Source of the DNA: Chloroflexi bacterium HGW-Chloroflexi-3 | GTDB lineage: Bacteria; Chloroflexota; Anaerolineae; Anaerolineales; Anaerolineaceae | NCBI GenBank assembly: GCA_002842045.1 | Contig: PHBX01000007.1 | Location: 1-64,000, forward strand | Reading direction: 5' to 3' | Length of the DNA: 64,000 nucleotides | Shown: in pieces, positions 10,801-19,221 of the stretch | Layout: each line of letters begins with the position of its first letter | Position numbering within the stretch: position 1 is the first letter of the stretch | Notes under the pieces: generated by a model | What the model was told of the DNA's origin: nothing | The model's database searches: none | Seen by the model: the letters and a program-made list of their open reading frames with translations, nothing else | Position numbers and translations under genes: made by a program

Positions 10801-11021
10801 CTCAATGTGATAGAGAAATCATCTTCACCATTTTCATCATTAACAAGTAGATTCATTGTTTTTCCTTCTGTGACAATAGAAGTTGAATTCCCATTTTCAT
10901 TATTGTTGACGGGTGTGGGAATCACATCATTAATTAATCCACATGCCATTGTATAAATCATAATCATGGAAACAGATAATTTTTTCAAATAACCGATATT
11001 GGTGGGTTTTAAATTAAACAT
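4893..11021 (-). CDS. Alpha-2-macroglobulin family lipoprotein, thioester motif degenerate
   Basis: About 2040 residues, a typical size for bacterial alpha-2-macroglobulins, which are envelope-anchored protease traps. A hydrophobic N-terminal segment ends in YTMACG, a weak lipobox, followed by a Pro/Glu-rich linker and a string of beta-sandwich (MG) domains. DRAMYKPGEEVHLKGWIR is the typical MG motif. A Met/Gly/Ala-rich stretch coded near 7060-7165 looks like the protease bait region. PDNLTRYRIMVVAAD marks the A2M domain, and the later alpha-helical repeats include DLSKLQNWDGGFPYWAKG. At 6366-6377 the thioester motif CxEQ reads SSAQ within YPFNSSAQMASR, so Cys and Glu are lost; covalent trapping is not expected. 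GGGAG five bases before the ATG at 11021 decides the start over an in-frame ATG at 11045. No penicillin-binding protein 1C gene is adjacent. Confidence 0.9.
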   Translation of the reverse strand: MFNLKPTNIGYLKKLSVSMIMIYTMACGLINDVIPTPVNNNENGNSTSIVTEGKTMNLLVNDENGEDDFSITLSEGKTDYKPPAEPPVVVGEPLTEEEISAILARLPDLPPLKDLQSEFNIPPEVLPPPRPGETIDQPFPILTEESQPVDVEEGPLEVLRYSPEGEIPMAPFISITFNQPMVPLGTLEQLTQEEIPVQIVPAISGTWRWIGTKTLTFEFDSDEIDRLPMSTEYRVTVPEGTTSVNGNKLLKAVNWTFQTPTPILKSSYPNYGPQPLDPVIFIGFDQRIEKQSVLDTIKLTADGKSFNLRLATEKEIEEDEVVASLIENYPSERWLAIKAVSSLPKDSNINIEIGPGTPSAEGTLTTKAVQSFQFQTYPQLRIEEYGCSWYGNNCPPLSPLYIRFNNPLNEELFAESFITITPELPGASISVIGNTISIQGANQGRTTYKITLAPEIQDIFGQTLEREERISISIGKAEPLLVGPQKNFITIDPYSQKPELSLYTINYSRLDVKIYAVEPEDWLGYQKYLKEFYQTDPQIEPPGRLAFNQIINLKTKDDVLSEIKIDIDSVMKGDFGHYIVIVKPPKGFFEEERPWEWVQVWVQVTQIGLDAFVDHSSLVAWVTDLKTGESLKGIEIHSLINGNTQKTDTYGMADFELPAEGILGLTATSGDDIAFLPSNESYWSDTGWMPRSVNDMLRWYVFDDRAMYKPGEEVHLKGWIRKIGGKQNGDVSLPGNSLEQLSYHVYDSQGNELLNQTTKINENGGFDLSFSIPERVNLGSANIQFSVSGYSGNVDNRDFYHSFQIQEFRRPEFEVLARNETVGPYYADGSAIVAVEAAYYAGGALPNADVTWNVRTTPTNYQPPNWSDFSFGVWEPWWFRYRMDYSLGFEWGFESSDAGQTFTGKTDASGNHYLQMDFDAKEETRPQSIVAEAVVMDVNRQAWAGSTTLMVHPADKYVGLRSEKYFVEKNEPLKIDLIVTDLDGNAIPNQSIEVSAGRIVWKYQKGEWVEIFENVQSCKINSKEEPVQCSFETPFGGKYQIKATVTDEKGRKNYSQFDRWVSGGDLPPSRDIKQEQITLIPDKENYQPGDTANILVQSPFFPAEGLLTVSRSGILYSEPFKMEESTITLQIPIKESQIPNINIQVDLNGTSPRIDGQGEKLENIPPRPAFATGSLNLEIPPTSRTLIVGIDPEQSLLSPGERSKIEITVNDQNGLPIPNAEVALVVVDEAILALTQYKLVDPISVFYSQRYSDVSSMYTRANILLVDPSTLASDLPQAMATQTLNKSVTDGMVMDMGRGGGMEEPAMAAAPMMEFAAQESSSTESAISVRADFNPLAIFSPQETTNAEGIVTVQYKLPDNLTRYRIMVVAADPGGKMFGSSEANITARLPLMVRPSMSRFLNFGDQFEIPVVLQNQTDEEMIAEVVVETSNLELTEAQGMRVTVPANNRIEIRFPGKTIMAGNAFLQIAAVSGSVSDAAQISLPVYTPSTTEAFATYGVLENEGAIAQPILSPEDVYPQFGGLEITTSSTALNSLSDAVLYLIDYPFNSSAQMASRILAIAALRDVLSAFNAEGLPSPEEMETSIQKDLEDLSKLQNWDGGFPYWAKGYESIPFHTVHVAHALQRAKEMGFEVNDQVWGNVLTYIQNIEQYYPAWYSLKAKQTISAYALYVRMRMDDLDAKKAKALVDDQGIEALSLDTIAWIWQVLLRDSQYQSTVQAIRRHVGNQVVETAGAANFFNRYSDDDYVLLHSNRRTDALLLDAMIADNPESDLIPKIITGLQANRTKGRWDNTQENVFVLLAMDNYFDTFESEEPEFVARIWLGDIYTAESTFSGYSTDRYQTMVPMQNLIEIIGENDSENIILSKDGIGRMYYRLGLRYAPTDLQLDPLDMGFVVQRRYEAVDDPNDVWIDKDGIWHIKAGVRVKVKLTMVADNRRYHVALVDPLPAGLEIINPNLAVSESLPASPNETRTFLWWNQWYQHQNMRDSRVEVFTSLLWDGVYEYTYFARATMPGTFIVPPTKAEEMYSPEVFGRGQSDIVIVE

Positions 11022-11204
11022 TGGATCTCCCTCTCCGATTCTCATTTTAAGTATAGACGAAAAATCAACCTTTTTTGTTCCTCGTATCCGATGGATGGTG
11101 TTTTATTGAAATTTCTCAGACTTGAGTTTAATTAATCTGATTCTACTATGATCAGAGCGTCTTTGATCTATAATAAAAAAAATACTAATCAGCCAGGAGA
11201 TAAA

Positions 11205-12272
11205 ATGCCGCATCTATTTGAACCGATAAAAATTGGTGAAGTGACTTTCCCAAACCGTGTTGGAGTATCACCTATGTGTCAATATTGTTATCAGGATGGG
11301 TTTTCAAACGAATGGCAGATTGTTCATTTAGGTGCCAGGGCAATGGGGGGAGTCGGTTTTGTTATTTCCGAGGCAACCGCCATTGTTCCAGAGGGGAGAA
11401 TTTCACCCCATGATCTGGGAATCTGGTCTGATGACCATATTGAAGCCCTCGCCAAAGTAACAAAATTTATCAAATCTCAGGGAGCAGTTGCGGGAATTCA
11501 GTTAGCTCACGCAGGCCGAAAAGCATGTACCCATCGTCCATGGGATGGTGGCACACCCATTCAGAAAGGTCATCCAGAATGGTGGCAGGTCGTGGGAGCC
11601 AGCCCTGTGGCGTTTAATGAAAATCATCAAACTCCTCATGAGCTTTCCATCAAAGAAATTCATGAGATTCAAGATAAGTTCGTAAACGCAGCACTTCGAA
11701 GTCTGGAAGCAGGTTTCAATTTGCTCGAGATTCATGCTGCTCATGGTTATTTGTTGCATTCATTTTATTCACCTGTATCAAACCAGCGCACAGATGAATA
11801 TGGTGGCAGTTTTGAAAACAGGATCAGATTCCTGGTGGAAACAGTCCAGCGAATTCGAAAAGTCTGGCAAGAGTGGCTACCATTATTTGTGAGAATTTCT
11901 GCAACAGAATGGATGGAAGATGGATGGAATATCCAGGATTCAATTAAACTGGCTCAAATTCTAAAAAATGAAGGGGTGGATGTCATTGATTGTTCATCCG
12001 GCGGAAATATTCCGGGAGTGAAGGTCCCCTTGACACCTGGATATCAGGTACCGTTGTCTGAAGAAATACGAAAAAAATCCGGTATCAAAACAGCTACGGT
12101 TGGATTAATCACAGACCCTGAACATGCAAATAAAATTATCCTGGATGGTGGAGCTGATTTTGTTTTATTAGGCCGTGAGTTGTTGCGGAATCCATTCTGG
12201 TCTTTAGATTCTGCAAGAAAGTTAGGCCATCCATCTCCCATTCCACCTCAATATCTGAGAGCATACAAGTAA
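11205..12272 (+). CDS. namA: Old yellow enzyme family NADPH dehydrogenase (YqjM/NamA-like)
   Basis: 355 residues. An FMN-dependent ene-reductase that reduces activated C=C bonds of enones, nitro-alkenes and similar electrophiles in the cytoplasm. The YqjM class is shown by LFEPIKIGEVTFPNRVGVSP, PMCQYC with the class-specific Cys, QLAHAGRKA, and HAAHGYLLHSF with YGGSFENRIRF, followed by the FMN-phosphate-binding GGADFVLLGRELL. AGGAGAT seven bases before the ATG at 11205 sets the start; the open frame runs 19 codons further upstream without support. It is the first gene of a tight plus-strand run with pgm, an Fpg-like gene and coaX. Exact substrate is unknown; xenobiotic or oxidative detoxification is the usual inference. 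Confidence 0.9.
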   Translation: MPHLFEPIKIGEVTFPNRVGVSPMCQYCYQDGFSNEWQIVHLGARAMGGVGFVISEATAIVPEGRISPHDLGIWSDDHIEALAKVTKFIKSQGAVAGIQLAHAGRKACTHRPWDGGTPIQKGHPEWWQVVGASPVAFNENHQTPHELSIKEIHEIQDKFVNAALRSLEAGFNLLEIHAAHGYLLHSFYSPVSNQRTDEYGGSFENRIRFLVETVQRIRKVWQEWLPLFVRISATEWMEDGWNIQDSIKLAQILKNEGVDVIDCSSGGNIPGVKVPLTPGYQVPLSEEIRKKSGIKTATVGLITDPEHANKIILDGGADFVLLGRELLRNPFWSLDSARKLGHPSPIPPQYLRAYK

Positions 12273-12294
12273 CTTGAATGAGAAAGAAGGTCTT

Positions 12295-13941
12295 ATGACT
12301 ATCCATCCTTTAGCTGGAAAACAAGCTCCACAAGAAGTATTAGTCAATATTCCACGTTTGGTAGCAGATTATTATCAATACCAACCTGATCCACAAACAC
12401 CAGGGCAAATAATTTCGTTTGGCACATCCGGTCATCGAGGGACATCCGGTGAAAAAACATTTAATGAAGATCACATTCTGGCTGTTACCCAGGCTTTGTG
12501 TGAATATCGTCATCAAAATGGGTACGATGGAGCACTGTTTATCGGGAAGGATACCCATGCCTTATCTGAACCTGCATTATTGACAGCCATTGAAGTTCTG
12601 GCTGCAAATGAGGTTCAGGTACGTTATCAGGATAGGATGGGTTATACACCGACTCCGGTTATTTCGCATGCAATACTCAGGGAAAATCAAAATAAAAAAT
12701 CCCATTTATCGGATGGTGTTGTGATAACCCCATCACATAATCCACCAGGAGATGGTGGTTTTAAATATAATCCACCATCTGGTGGGCCAGCTGGACCGGA
12801 AATTACCAGTCTCATTCAGAAGAGAGCAAATGAAATTCTACAAGATCAGTTGCGTGATGTAAAAAGGATTCCGATTGAAAAGGCATTACTCACAAACTAT
12901 GTTAAGAGCCATGATTTCATTCATCCTTATGTCGAAGATTTACAGAATGTAGTCAATTTGCTGATTGTCAAAAATAAAGGTTTAAAAATTGGTGTTGATC
13001 CCATGGGTGGTGCAGCCATTGAGTATTGGGACATTATTGCTGATCATTATGGACTGAATTTAGAAGTAGTCAATACTGATCTCGATCCACGTTTCGGCTT
13101 CATGAGACTCGACCATGACGGGAAAATACGAATGGATTGTTCATCTCCCTATGCGATGGCAGGCTTGATTGGCTTAAAAGACCAATATGACATCGCCTTT
13201 GGCAATGATCCGGATGTGGATCGCCATGGGATTGTTACGCCATCTGGAGGATTATTGAATCCCAATCATTACCTGTCTGTCGCCATCTGGTATTTATTCC
13301 AGAATCGAGATCAGTGGCGAGGGAATGCCTGTATTGGTAAAACGATGGTATCCAGTTCTATGATAGATCGGGTAGCGAATGCATTAAGTATGGAATTGGC
13401 TGAAGTTCCTGTTGGATTTAAGTGGTTTGTGGATGGTTTATTGGATGGTTCGTTTGGTTTCGGTGGGGAAGAAAGTGCTGGTGCATCATTTTTAAGGTTT
13501 AATGGCGGAACCTGGACAACAGATAAAGATGGCATCATCCTTAATTTGCTGGCTGCAGAGATACTTGCTACAACTGGAAAAGATCCCCATCAAATGTACG
13601 TTGATTTAACCAGACAATTTGGAAATCCGATTTACCAACGGATGGATGCGCCTGCTGATCCTGTCCAAAAGAAAATTCTTAGTAATTTGAACCCTGAGAA
13701 TGTCAAAGCAGCCGAATTAGCTGGTGAAAAAATTCTCCAGAAACTAACCAGAGCACCTTATAATGATGCGCTGATCGGTGGTTTAAAAGTTGTGACTGAA
13801 AATGGCTGGTTTGCTGCCCGCCCTTCCGGAACTGAGAATATTTACAAGATTTATGCGGAGAGTTTCATCAGTGAAAATCATTTGAAACAAATACAAAGTG
13901 AAGCTCAGGAAATAGTCAGTGATGCATTTAGCCTCGGATAA
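12295..13941 (+). CDS. pgm: Phosphoglucomutase (alpha-D-glucose-specific)
   Basis: 548 residues, matching the E. coli-type Pgm length. It interconverts glucose 1-phosphate and glucose 6-phosphate, linking glycogen and sugar-nucleotide synthesis to glycolysis. Seen are the substrate-entry SFGTSGHRG motif, the catalytic phosphoserine loop TPSHNPPGDGGFKYNPP, the Mg-binding GNDPDVDRHG loop, the sugar-specificity GGEESAG loop and the phosphate-binding ARPSGTENIYKIY near the C-terminus. All catalytic elements appear intact. AGAAGG five bases before the ATG at 12295 is the better start than the in-frame TTG at 12274. It is 22 bases after namA and 12 bases before the Fpg-like gene. Confidence 0.95.
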   Translation: MTIHPLAGKQAPQEVLVNIPRLVADYYQYQPDPQTPGQIISFGTSGHRGTSGEKTFNEDHILAVTQALCEYRHQNGYDGALFIGKDTHALSEPALLTAIEVLAANEVQVRYQDRMGYTPTPVISHAILRENQNKKSHLSDGVVITPSHNPPGDGGFKYNPPSGGPAGPEITSLIQKRANEILQDQLRDVKRIPIEKALLTNYVKSHDFIHPYVEDLQNVVNLLIVKNKGLKIGVDPMGGAAIEYWDIIADHYGLNLEVVNTDLDPRFGFMRLDHDGKIRMDCSSPYAMAGLIGLKDQYDIAFGNDPDVDRHGIVTPSGGLLNPNHYLSVAIWYLFQNRDQWRGNACIGKTMVSSSMIDRVANALSMELAEVPVGFKWFVDGLLDGSFGFGGEESAGASFLRFNGGTWTTDKDGIILNLLAAEILATTGKDPHQMYVDLTRQFGNPIYQRMDAPADPVQKKILSNLNPENVKAAELAGEKILQKLTRAPYNDALIGGLKVVTENGWFAARPSGTENIYKIYAESFISENHLKQIQSEAQEIVSDAFSLG

Positions 13942-13953
13942 TGGGAAGTTGGG

Positions 13954-14778
13954 ATGATTGAGTTGCCAGAAGCCATGGTATTATCAAAACAATTAGCTAA
14001 TGAATTATCAGGAAAGGAAATTGTTGAAGTTGTTGCGGCTCAAAATCCGCATAAATTCGCCTGGTATTCTGGTGATCCTGCTTTATATGATCGTTTATTA
14101 ACTCATAAGCGGATTGAGGGAGCTGTTTCGAATGGTGGCCAGGTCGAATTATGGGCTGGCGATATGACCCTTGTGTTTAGTGATGGTGTCAACTTGCGAT
14201 TTCATTTAAAAAATGATCCACCTCCCGGCAAACATCAATTATTATTGAAATTTAATGATGAAACCTCATTAAGTACCACCATTGCGATGTATGGTGGATT
14301 GTTGTGCACTCCGAAAGGTAAGAATGATAATCCATATTATCTGATAGCCAAAGACAAGCCTTCGCCATTCAGTGAATCATTTACTTTGGATTATTTCTTA
14401 AAATTATTTACCCCTGAAGATCTAAAACTATCCTTAAAAGCATTCCTGGCGACAAATCAACGGATTCCTGGCCTGGGGAATGGGGTATTACAAGATATAT
14501 TATTCAACACAGGATTTCATCCCAGGAAGAAAGTAGATTCACTGAATGATAATGACAAGAACAATTTATTTGTAGCTTTAATTAACACCTTGTCAAAAAT
14601 GATGGAACTTGGTGGAAGAGATTCTGAGAAAGATATTTATGGAAATCCAGGTGGATATACTTCAATCCTGAGCAAAAATACCCTGAGCCGCCCCTGTTCA
14701 AGATGTGGTTCACAAATCATGAAAGAAGCATATTTGGGAGGTAGTATTTATTTTTGTTCCGGTTGTCAGTCGGTTTAG
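13954..14778 (+). CDS. Fpg/Nei-family DNA-glycosylase-like protein without the N-terminal proline
   Basis: 274 residues with the overall architecture of formamidopyrimidine-DNA glycosylase: an N-terminal beta-sandwich, the helix-two-turn-helix region around NQRIPGLGNGVLQDILF, and a C-terminal CxxC...CxxC zinc finger (CSRCG, then CSGCQ). Canonical enzymes begin MPELPEVE, where Pro2 is the nucleophile and Glu3 assists. This one begins MIELPEA, so position 2 is Ile while the Glu is kept. The zinc-finger loop YLGGSIYFC also differs from the usual GRSTFYC. It belongs to a divergent Fpg/Nei-like subfamily; glycosylase/AP-lyase activity is uncertain, though DNA binding is likely. It is 12 bases downstream of pgm in an apparent operon. 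Confidence 0.8.
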   Translation: MIELPEAMVLSKQLANELSGKEIVEVVAAQNPHKFAWYSGDPALYDRLLTHKRIEGAVSNGGQVELWAGDMTLVFSDGVNLRFHLKNDPPPGKHQLLLKFNDETSLSTTIAMYGGLLCTPKGKNDNPYYLIAKDKPSPFSESFTLDYFLKLFTPEDLKLSLKAFLATNQRIPGLGNGVLQDILFNTGFHPRKKVDSLNDNDKNNLFVALINTLSKMMELGGRDSEKDIYGNPGGYTSILSKNTLSRPCSRCGSQIMKEAYLGGSIYFCSGCQSV

Positions 14779-14831
14779 TTTTTTGCGTTACAATGCAGAC
14801 AAATTTCTCTTTGTGAATTTAGGAGTGGAAC

Positions 14832-15602
14832 ATGTTATTGTGTATTGATATTGGGAACACGAATATTAAGTTAGGTCTTTTCAAAAATGATGAAATGGTG
14901 CAAAGATGGCGAATTTCTACCGATCGGACCAATCTGGCGGATGAATACGGTGTTCTGGTTGGAGATTTATTTGAAACCAGAGGGCTATCCATTCATGAAA
15001 TCACAGGGTGTGCGATCTCATCGGTGGTTCCCAGCCTGACACAGGAATTTATAGAAATGTCAGAAAAATATTTTCTTCTATCTCCAACCATTTATGGTCC
15101 AGAAGTTGATATTGGCATGAAAATTAACACAGATTATCCATCGGAAGTGGGTCATGATTTGATTATGAATGCACTGGCCGCCAGAAAATTATATGGAAAA
15201 CCTGTCATAATCGTTGGTTTTGGAACGGCAACCTCTTTTGTGGCAGTCTCGGCCTCTGGGAATCTCGAAGGTGTAGCGATTGGACCAGGTGTTGTTTCAA
15301 GTTCTGAATCTCTTTTCCGGGCTGCATCTACTTTACCGCGTGTGGCTCTAGCGCACCCTCAGGTAGCCATAGGCAAAAATACGATTCAATCCATGCGATC
15401 TGGAATTGTTTTCGGATTTGTAGGTATGGTTAAAGAGGTAGTTTCCAGAATGAAAAAAGAAATGACTGGTGACCCCAAAGTTATTGCAACTGGTGGTATG
15501 GCCTCTCTCATCGCCCCTGAATGCGACATGATTGATGTAGTTCAAACCAATCTGGCACTGTTAGGCCTGAAAGAGATGTTTGAACTTAGCCAGCAAAATT
15601 AA
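14832..15602 (+). CDS. coaX: Type III pantothenate kinase
   Basis: 256 residues, the usual length. It phosphorylates pantothenate, the first step of coenzyme A synthesis, and belongs to the ASKHA fold. Seen are the first phosphate-binding motif LLCIDIGNTNIKLGLF, the mid-protein GPEVDIGMKINTDYPSEVGH followed by DLIMNALAA, the second motif VGFGTATSFVAVSASG and the GVAIGPGVVSS loop. It is insensitive to CoA feedback and needs a monovalent cation in characterised relatives. AGGAG lies just before the ATG. It is last in the plus-strand run and converges on degV with only 19 bases between the stops. Confidence 0.95.
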   Translation: MLLCIDIGNTNIKLGLFKNDEMVQRWRISTDRTNLADEYGVLVGDLFETRGLSIHEITGCAISSVVPSLTQEFIEMSEKYFLLSPTIYGPEVDIGMKINTDYPSEVGHDLIMNALAARKLYGKPVIIVGFGTATSFVAVSASGNLEGVAIGPGVVSSSESLFRAASTLPRVALAHPQVAIGKNTIQSMRSGIVFGFVGMVKEVVSRMKKEMTGDPKVIATGGMASLIAPECDMIDVVQTNLALLGLKEMFELSQQN

Positions 15603-15621
15603 TAAATAATAGATAGTGATA

Positions 15622-16473
15622 TTATTCCGTTAATATTACGAACCCGATTACACCTGAACCTGCATGGACTGATAAGCCAGGAGTGAACTCTGCGTAAATT
15701 GGGTTGGGGGGGCATGGAAATACGTTACATAGCTCTTTAAACAGGTTTTTAGCGCCAATCAAATTGTTCACATGAATAAATCCGATTTGTGCGATCTTTT
15801 TGTCCCCAACAGATTCAGATGCTAAATCAATCAAGCGTTTTTGTGCTTTTTTCATTGTCCGAATTTTTTCCAATAAATCTAATTTTCCATCCTGAACTGA
15901 AAGAATTGGTTTGATGTCCAGCGTGTCTGCCAGACCCGCTGCTAATTTTCCAACCCTTCCACTCATGGCGAGGTATTTTAAGGTAGGTAAGGCTGCATAG
16001 ACATGGAGGTTATTTTTTACATGCTCAATATCCTCTAAAATTTCATCTTTGAAGACGCCATTTTGTGCTGCTTCTGCAGCTCTCAGAACGATCAGTCCTT
16101 GTGCTAATGAGAGTTGCAAAGAATCGACGACGGTTATGTCTCTCTCAGGAAATTGTTCCTTTGCTGTTAATGCAGCCTGATACGTTGCACTCACCTTACT
16201 CGAAACACAAATACAAATGATCGCATCATGTCCATTATCAAACGCATTTTGGTAGGCTTTCTCAAATGCAGATGGAGGTGGTGCGGATGTGGTTGGTAAT
16301 TTATTGGTTTGATCAATGATTTCAAACAAAATTGCATCATTAATGTCGAGGCCGGTTGTATAAATCGATTCCCCAAAATGAATGGTGATCGGCACCTGAA
16401 TGATATTGAATTGCGCGGCAATATCAACGGGCAAACTTGAGTCAGTATCGGTAATAATGGATATTTTTGTCAT
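15622..16473 (-). CDS. DegV family fatty-acid-binding protein
   Basis: About 283 residues. DegV/FakB proteins bind a fatty acid and, in Firmicutes, present it to the kinase FakA for phosphorylation. The family is shown by ISIITDTDSSLPVDIAAQFN at the start, VPITIHFGESIYTTG, the SAPPPSAFEKAY region, VDSLQLSLAQGLIVLRAAE, the lid-like LKYLAMSGRVGKLAAGLADT with KPILSVQDGKLDLL, and GSGVIGFVI at the end. GGAGACGC directly before the ATG at 16473 decides the start; the open frame extends 15 codons further. No FakA-like gene is nearby. Confidence 0.9.
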   Translation of the reverse strand: MTKISIITDTDSSLPVDIAAQFNIIQVPITIHFGESIYTTGLDINDAILFEIIDQTNKLPTTSAPPPSAFEKAYQNAFDNGHDAIICICVSSKVSATYQAALTAKEQFPERDITVVDSLQLSLAQGLIVLRAAEAAQNGVFKDEILEDIEHVKNNLHVYAALPTLKYLAMSGRVGKLAAGLADTLDIKPILSVQDGKLDLLEKIRTMKKAQKRLIDLASESVGDKKIAQIGFIHVNNLIGAKNLFKELCNVFPCPPNPIYAEFTPGLSVHAGSGVIGFVILTE

Positions 16474-16653
16474 GCGTCTCCAATTTTTTTGAATGTGAAT
16501 TTCATTTATTAACACCAATAACCTTTTATTGGTACACCTCTAAATTTGATTTAATTTCAAGGAACATATCGATTATTTAAAGTTTATTATTTCCGTTTAG
16601 TTATAATCTTCTAAGATCTGAAACTCCGATAGATTGTGTGGAAAACCGGACAA

Positions 16654-18330
16654 TTAATTATTTTGACTGATTTTCGCCCAACTATCTTTCAAGCTGACAG
16701 TTCGATTAAATACAAATGCTTCTTTTGTCGAATCAAGATCCGTACAGAAATATCCCTGCCGTTCGAACTGGAAGCGATCTCCCGGAAGTGAGTTCTTAAG
16801 AGATGGCTCAACTTTACAACCAGTAAGAATTGTCAATGAATTTGGGTTCAAATTATCCAGGAAGGTTTTTCCTTCTTCGGTATTATCAGGATCAGATGTA
16901 TTAAATAAGCGATCATAAAGACGAATTTCGGCATCCAATGCGTGTTGGGCAGAAACCCAATGAATAGTGCCTTTTACCTTTCTTCCATCCGGGGAATATC
17001 CACCTCTGGTTTCAGGGTCATATGTACAATGCACTTCAATTATTTCATCATTATCATTTTTTTCGATGTGGGTACACTTCACATAATAACCGTATCTCAA
17101 GCGAACTTCATTTCCAGGTGAAAGACGAAAATATTTTTTAGGTGGATCTTCCATAAAATCGTCTTTTTCTATAAAAAGAACTTTTGAAAATGGCACCAAT
17201 CGTTTTCCTGCAGACTCATCTTCCGGATTGTTGATTGCATCTAATTGTTCAACCTGATCCTCAGGATAATTATCAATGACCAATCGTAATGGATTCAGAA
17301 CTGCCATTACTCGGTTCGCGGATAAATTCAGATTATCACGGACACAGTGTTCCAACAGGGAAATGTCCACTACACTTTCATTTTTTGCCACTCCAACTTT
17401 GTCGATGAAGTCACGAATTGCGTCAGATGTAAAACCTCTTCGTCTCATTCCACAGAGAGTGGGCATACGTGGGTCATCCCAACCATTCACCAATTGATTT
17501 TCGACCATCATTTTAAGAAAACGTTTGCTCAGGATGGTGTAGGAAATATTCAATCGTGAAAATTCTAATTGGCGGGGGTGGAAAATGCCTAATTTTTCAA
17601 CAAACCAGTCATATAAAGGTCGATGTGCTTCATATGCCAGATCACATAATGAATGGGTGATACACTCGATCGAATCGGATTGGCCATGAGCAAAATCGTA
17701 CATGGGATAAATGCACCACTTATCACCGGTGCGGTGATGGGATGCATGCAGAATTCGATACATGACTGGATCACGCATATTGATGTTTCCTGATGACATA
17801 TCAATTTTTGCTCTTAACACCCGAGTACCATCCGGAAACTCTCCATTTCGCATACGCCGGAAGAGATCCAAATTTTCATCCACTGAACGATCCCTATAAG
17901 GACTATTAGTACCTGGTTCTGTTAGCGTTCCGCGATATTGGCGAATCTCTTCTGGAGATAAATCGTCTATATATGCATCACTTTGAAGAATCAATTGCTC
18001 TGCCCATTGATACAATTGTTCAAAATAATCAGAAGCATAAAACTCTCTGTCATCCCAATCAAAACCTAACCAACGAATGTCTTCTTTGATAGCGTCAACA
18101 TACTCTGTATCTTCTTTGACCGGATTTGTGTCATCATACCGTAAATTTGTTTTGCCACCAAAAGCTTGCGCTATACCGAAATCAATGCAGATTGCTTTGG
18201 CGTGGCCGATGTGCAGGTAACCATTTGGTTCTGGTGGAAATCTTGTGTGAACCGTGGTGAAGCGACCGGATTTCAGGTCTTCTTCAATGGCTTCTTTAAT
18301 GAAATTCGTATTCTCATATATATCGGGCAT
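16654..18330 (-). CDS. glnS: Glutaminyl-tRNA synthetase
   Basis: 558 residues, the size of bacterial GlnRS. It charges tRNA-Gln directly with glutamine. The class I signature HIGH is in [28 protein letters not shown] and [15 protein letters not shown] follow; the KMSKS-equivalent is [10 protein letters not shown], as in the VMSKR variant of GlnRS. The C-terminal half is the beta-barrel anticodon-binding domain ending in [23 protein letters not shown] precedes the ATG. Many bacteria use GatCAB instead, so a real GlnRS here is usually attributed to horizontal gain within GluRS/GlnRS evolution; that is background knowledge, not visible in the window. Confidence 0.96.
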   Translation of the reverse strand: MPDIYENTNFIKEAIEEDLKSGRFTTVHTRFPPEPNGYLHIGHAKAICIDFGIAQAFGGKTNLRYDDTNPVKEDTEYVDAIKEDIRWLGFDWDDREFYASDYFEQLYQWAEQLILQSDAYIDDLSPEEIRQYRGTLTEPGTNSPYRDRSVDENLDLFRRMRNGEFPDGTRVLRAKIDMSSGNINMRDPVMYRILHASHHRTGDKWCIYPMYDFAHGQSDSIECITHSLCDLAYEAHRPLYDWFVEKLGIFHPRQLEFSRLNISYTILSKRFLKMMVENQLVNGWDDPRMPTLCGMRRRGFTSDAIRDFIDKVGVAKNESVVDISLLEHCVRDNLNLSANRVMAVLNPLRLVIDNYPEDQVEQLDAINNPEDESAGKRLVPFSKVLFIEKDDFMEDPPKKYFRLSPGNEVRLRYGYYVKCTHIEKNDNDEIIEVHCTYDPETRGGYSPDGRKVKGTIHWVSAQHALDAEIRLYDRLFNTSDPDNTEEGKTFLDNLNPNSLTILTGCKVEPSLKNSLPGDRFQFERQGYFCTDLDSTKEAFVFNRTVSLKDSWAKISQNN

Positions 18331-18380
18331 CTTTATCTCCAGAAAATCGTAATGTAATAAATTCTAATCGCCTTTAGGTA

Positions 18381-18417
18381 TTGGCGCAACCTGAGAAGTA
18401 TTGCTTGAATGCGCCAA
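18381..18417 (-). other. Inverted repeat in the glnS upstream region
   Basis: Perfect 8-base arms TTGGCGCA and TGCGCCAA separated by 21 bases, about 50-90 bases upstream of glnS and so likely in its 5' untranslated region or promoter. No T-tract follows on the glnS strand. It could be a leader hairpin or an operator. I do not recognise a known glutamine-sensing RNA in it. Confidence 0.35.
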
Positions 18418-18432
18418 AATCAGAATCAATAA

Positions 18433-18456
18433 ATCCCCTCATCGATAGGAGGGGAT
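18433..18456 (-). terminator. Terminator hairpin after the 18.5-22.5 kb operon
   Basis: ATCCCCTC and GAGGGGAT pair perfectly around an eight-base loop, 28 bases after the last stop of the minus-strand membrane-protein operon. On the minus strand it is followed by TTTATTGATT. It separates that operon from glnS. Confidence 0.65.
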
Positions 18457-18483
18457 CAGGTAAATTATTTTACTCAGAATGAA

Positions 18484-19188
18484 TCAATCAGAATTTATCA
18501 ATTCAATTTTTTTCCTACGCAGGAACAAAAATCTTTTTCCTGTTGGAAAAATCAAAGTGAAAATACCTGTAACCAGAAGTAAGATTCCTATCACATTCAT
18601 TTGAATTGGCCAGGCATTTGCCCAATTCTGACCACCTTCAGCAAAAATGTGTGTCGATGCACCCCAAATGGGAGCAGTCAGGACAGCAATTCCACATAAG
18701 AGAAGGGTAAATGCAGCAGCAGTTCTGTTGATGTCGTCTGGTTTTGCTCCATCCAGGTGCAACTCATTCCAAATGCCAGGAATTTTAAAAATTGCAAAAA
18801 CGATCAGGGTCAGAATTGTGACGTAGACTACTCCATCGGTAGGCATTGAGCTTCCTCTTAATGATCGGGATACAAGCATGTGGATAACTCCAATAGTGAT
18901 ACCCAAAACTAAAGAAATGATTGCTTCTCGGTATCCTTGTGGCTTCTTTTTTATCAAACTTATCAGGGCTTTTATCATATAAACACCTATCGCTGTTGTT
19001 AGGAGAACAAATAAAATATACAACCAACTATAAGGCGCTATGACTGCCATTTTAGGACCGAAATTTTTGGCTGCAACCGCCACACAGGTTGTACCTATAC
19101 CGGACATTATTGTGAATGCAGCGGTTATTCCCATTAAGATAATTCCAATCACTCTTAGTGTTTTACCCCACCATTTTAAACCTGACAT
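18484..19188 (-). CDS. Multi-pass membrane protein of unknown function in the heme-oxidase-like operon
   Basis: 234 residues with about six hydrophobic helices: GIILMGITAAFTIMSGIG, WLYILFVLLTTAIGVYMI, EAIISLVLGITIGVIHML, GVVYVTILTLIVFAIF, AAFTLLLCGIAVLTAPIW and MNVIGILLLVTGIFTLIF. It ends in a basic RRKK tail. GGAGGAG sits well before the ATG. I recognise no family. It is the last gene of the run HCO-like, SUMF1-like, heme O synthase, this gene, with 33 bases after ctaB. It is plausibly a subunit or assembly factor of the same membrane complex; that is inference from position only. Confidence 0.75.
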   Translation of the reverse strand: MSGLKWWGKTLRVIGIILMGITAAFTIMSGIGTTCVAVAAKNFGPKMAVIAPYSWLYILFVLLTTAIGVYMIKALISLIKKKPQGYREAIISLVLGITIGVIHMLVSRSLRGSSMPTDGVVYVTILTLIVFAIFKIPGIWNELHLDGAKPDDINRTAAAFTLLLCGIAVLTAPIWGASTHIFAEGGQNWANAWPIQMNVIGILLLVTGIFTLIFPTGKRFLFLRRKKIELINSD

Positions 19189-19221
19189 AATTCTCCTCCA
19201 GACTTAAAATTTTGATATTGA

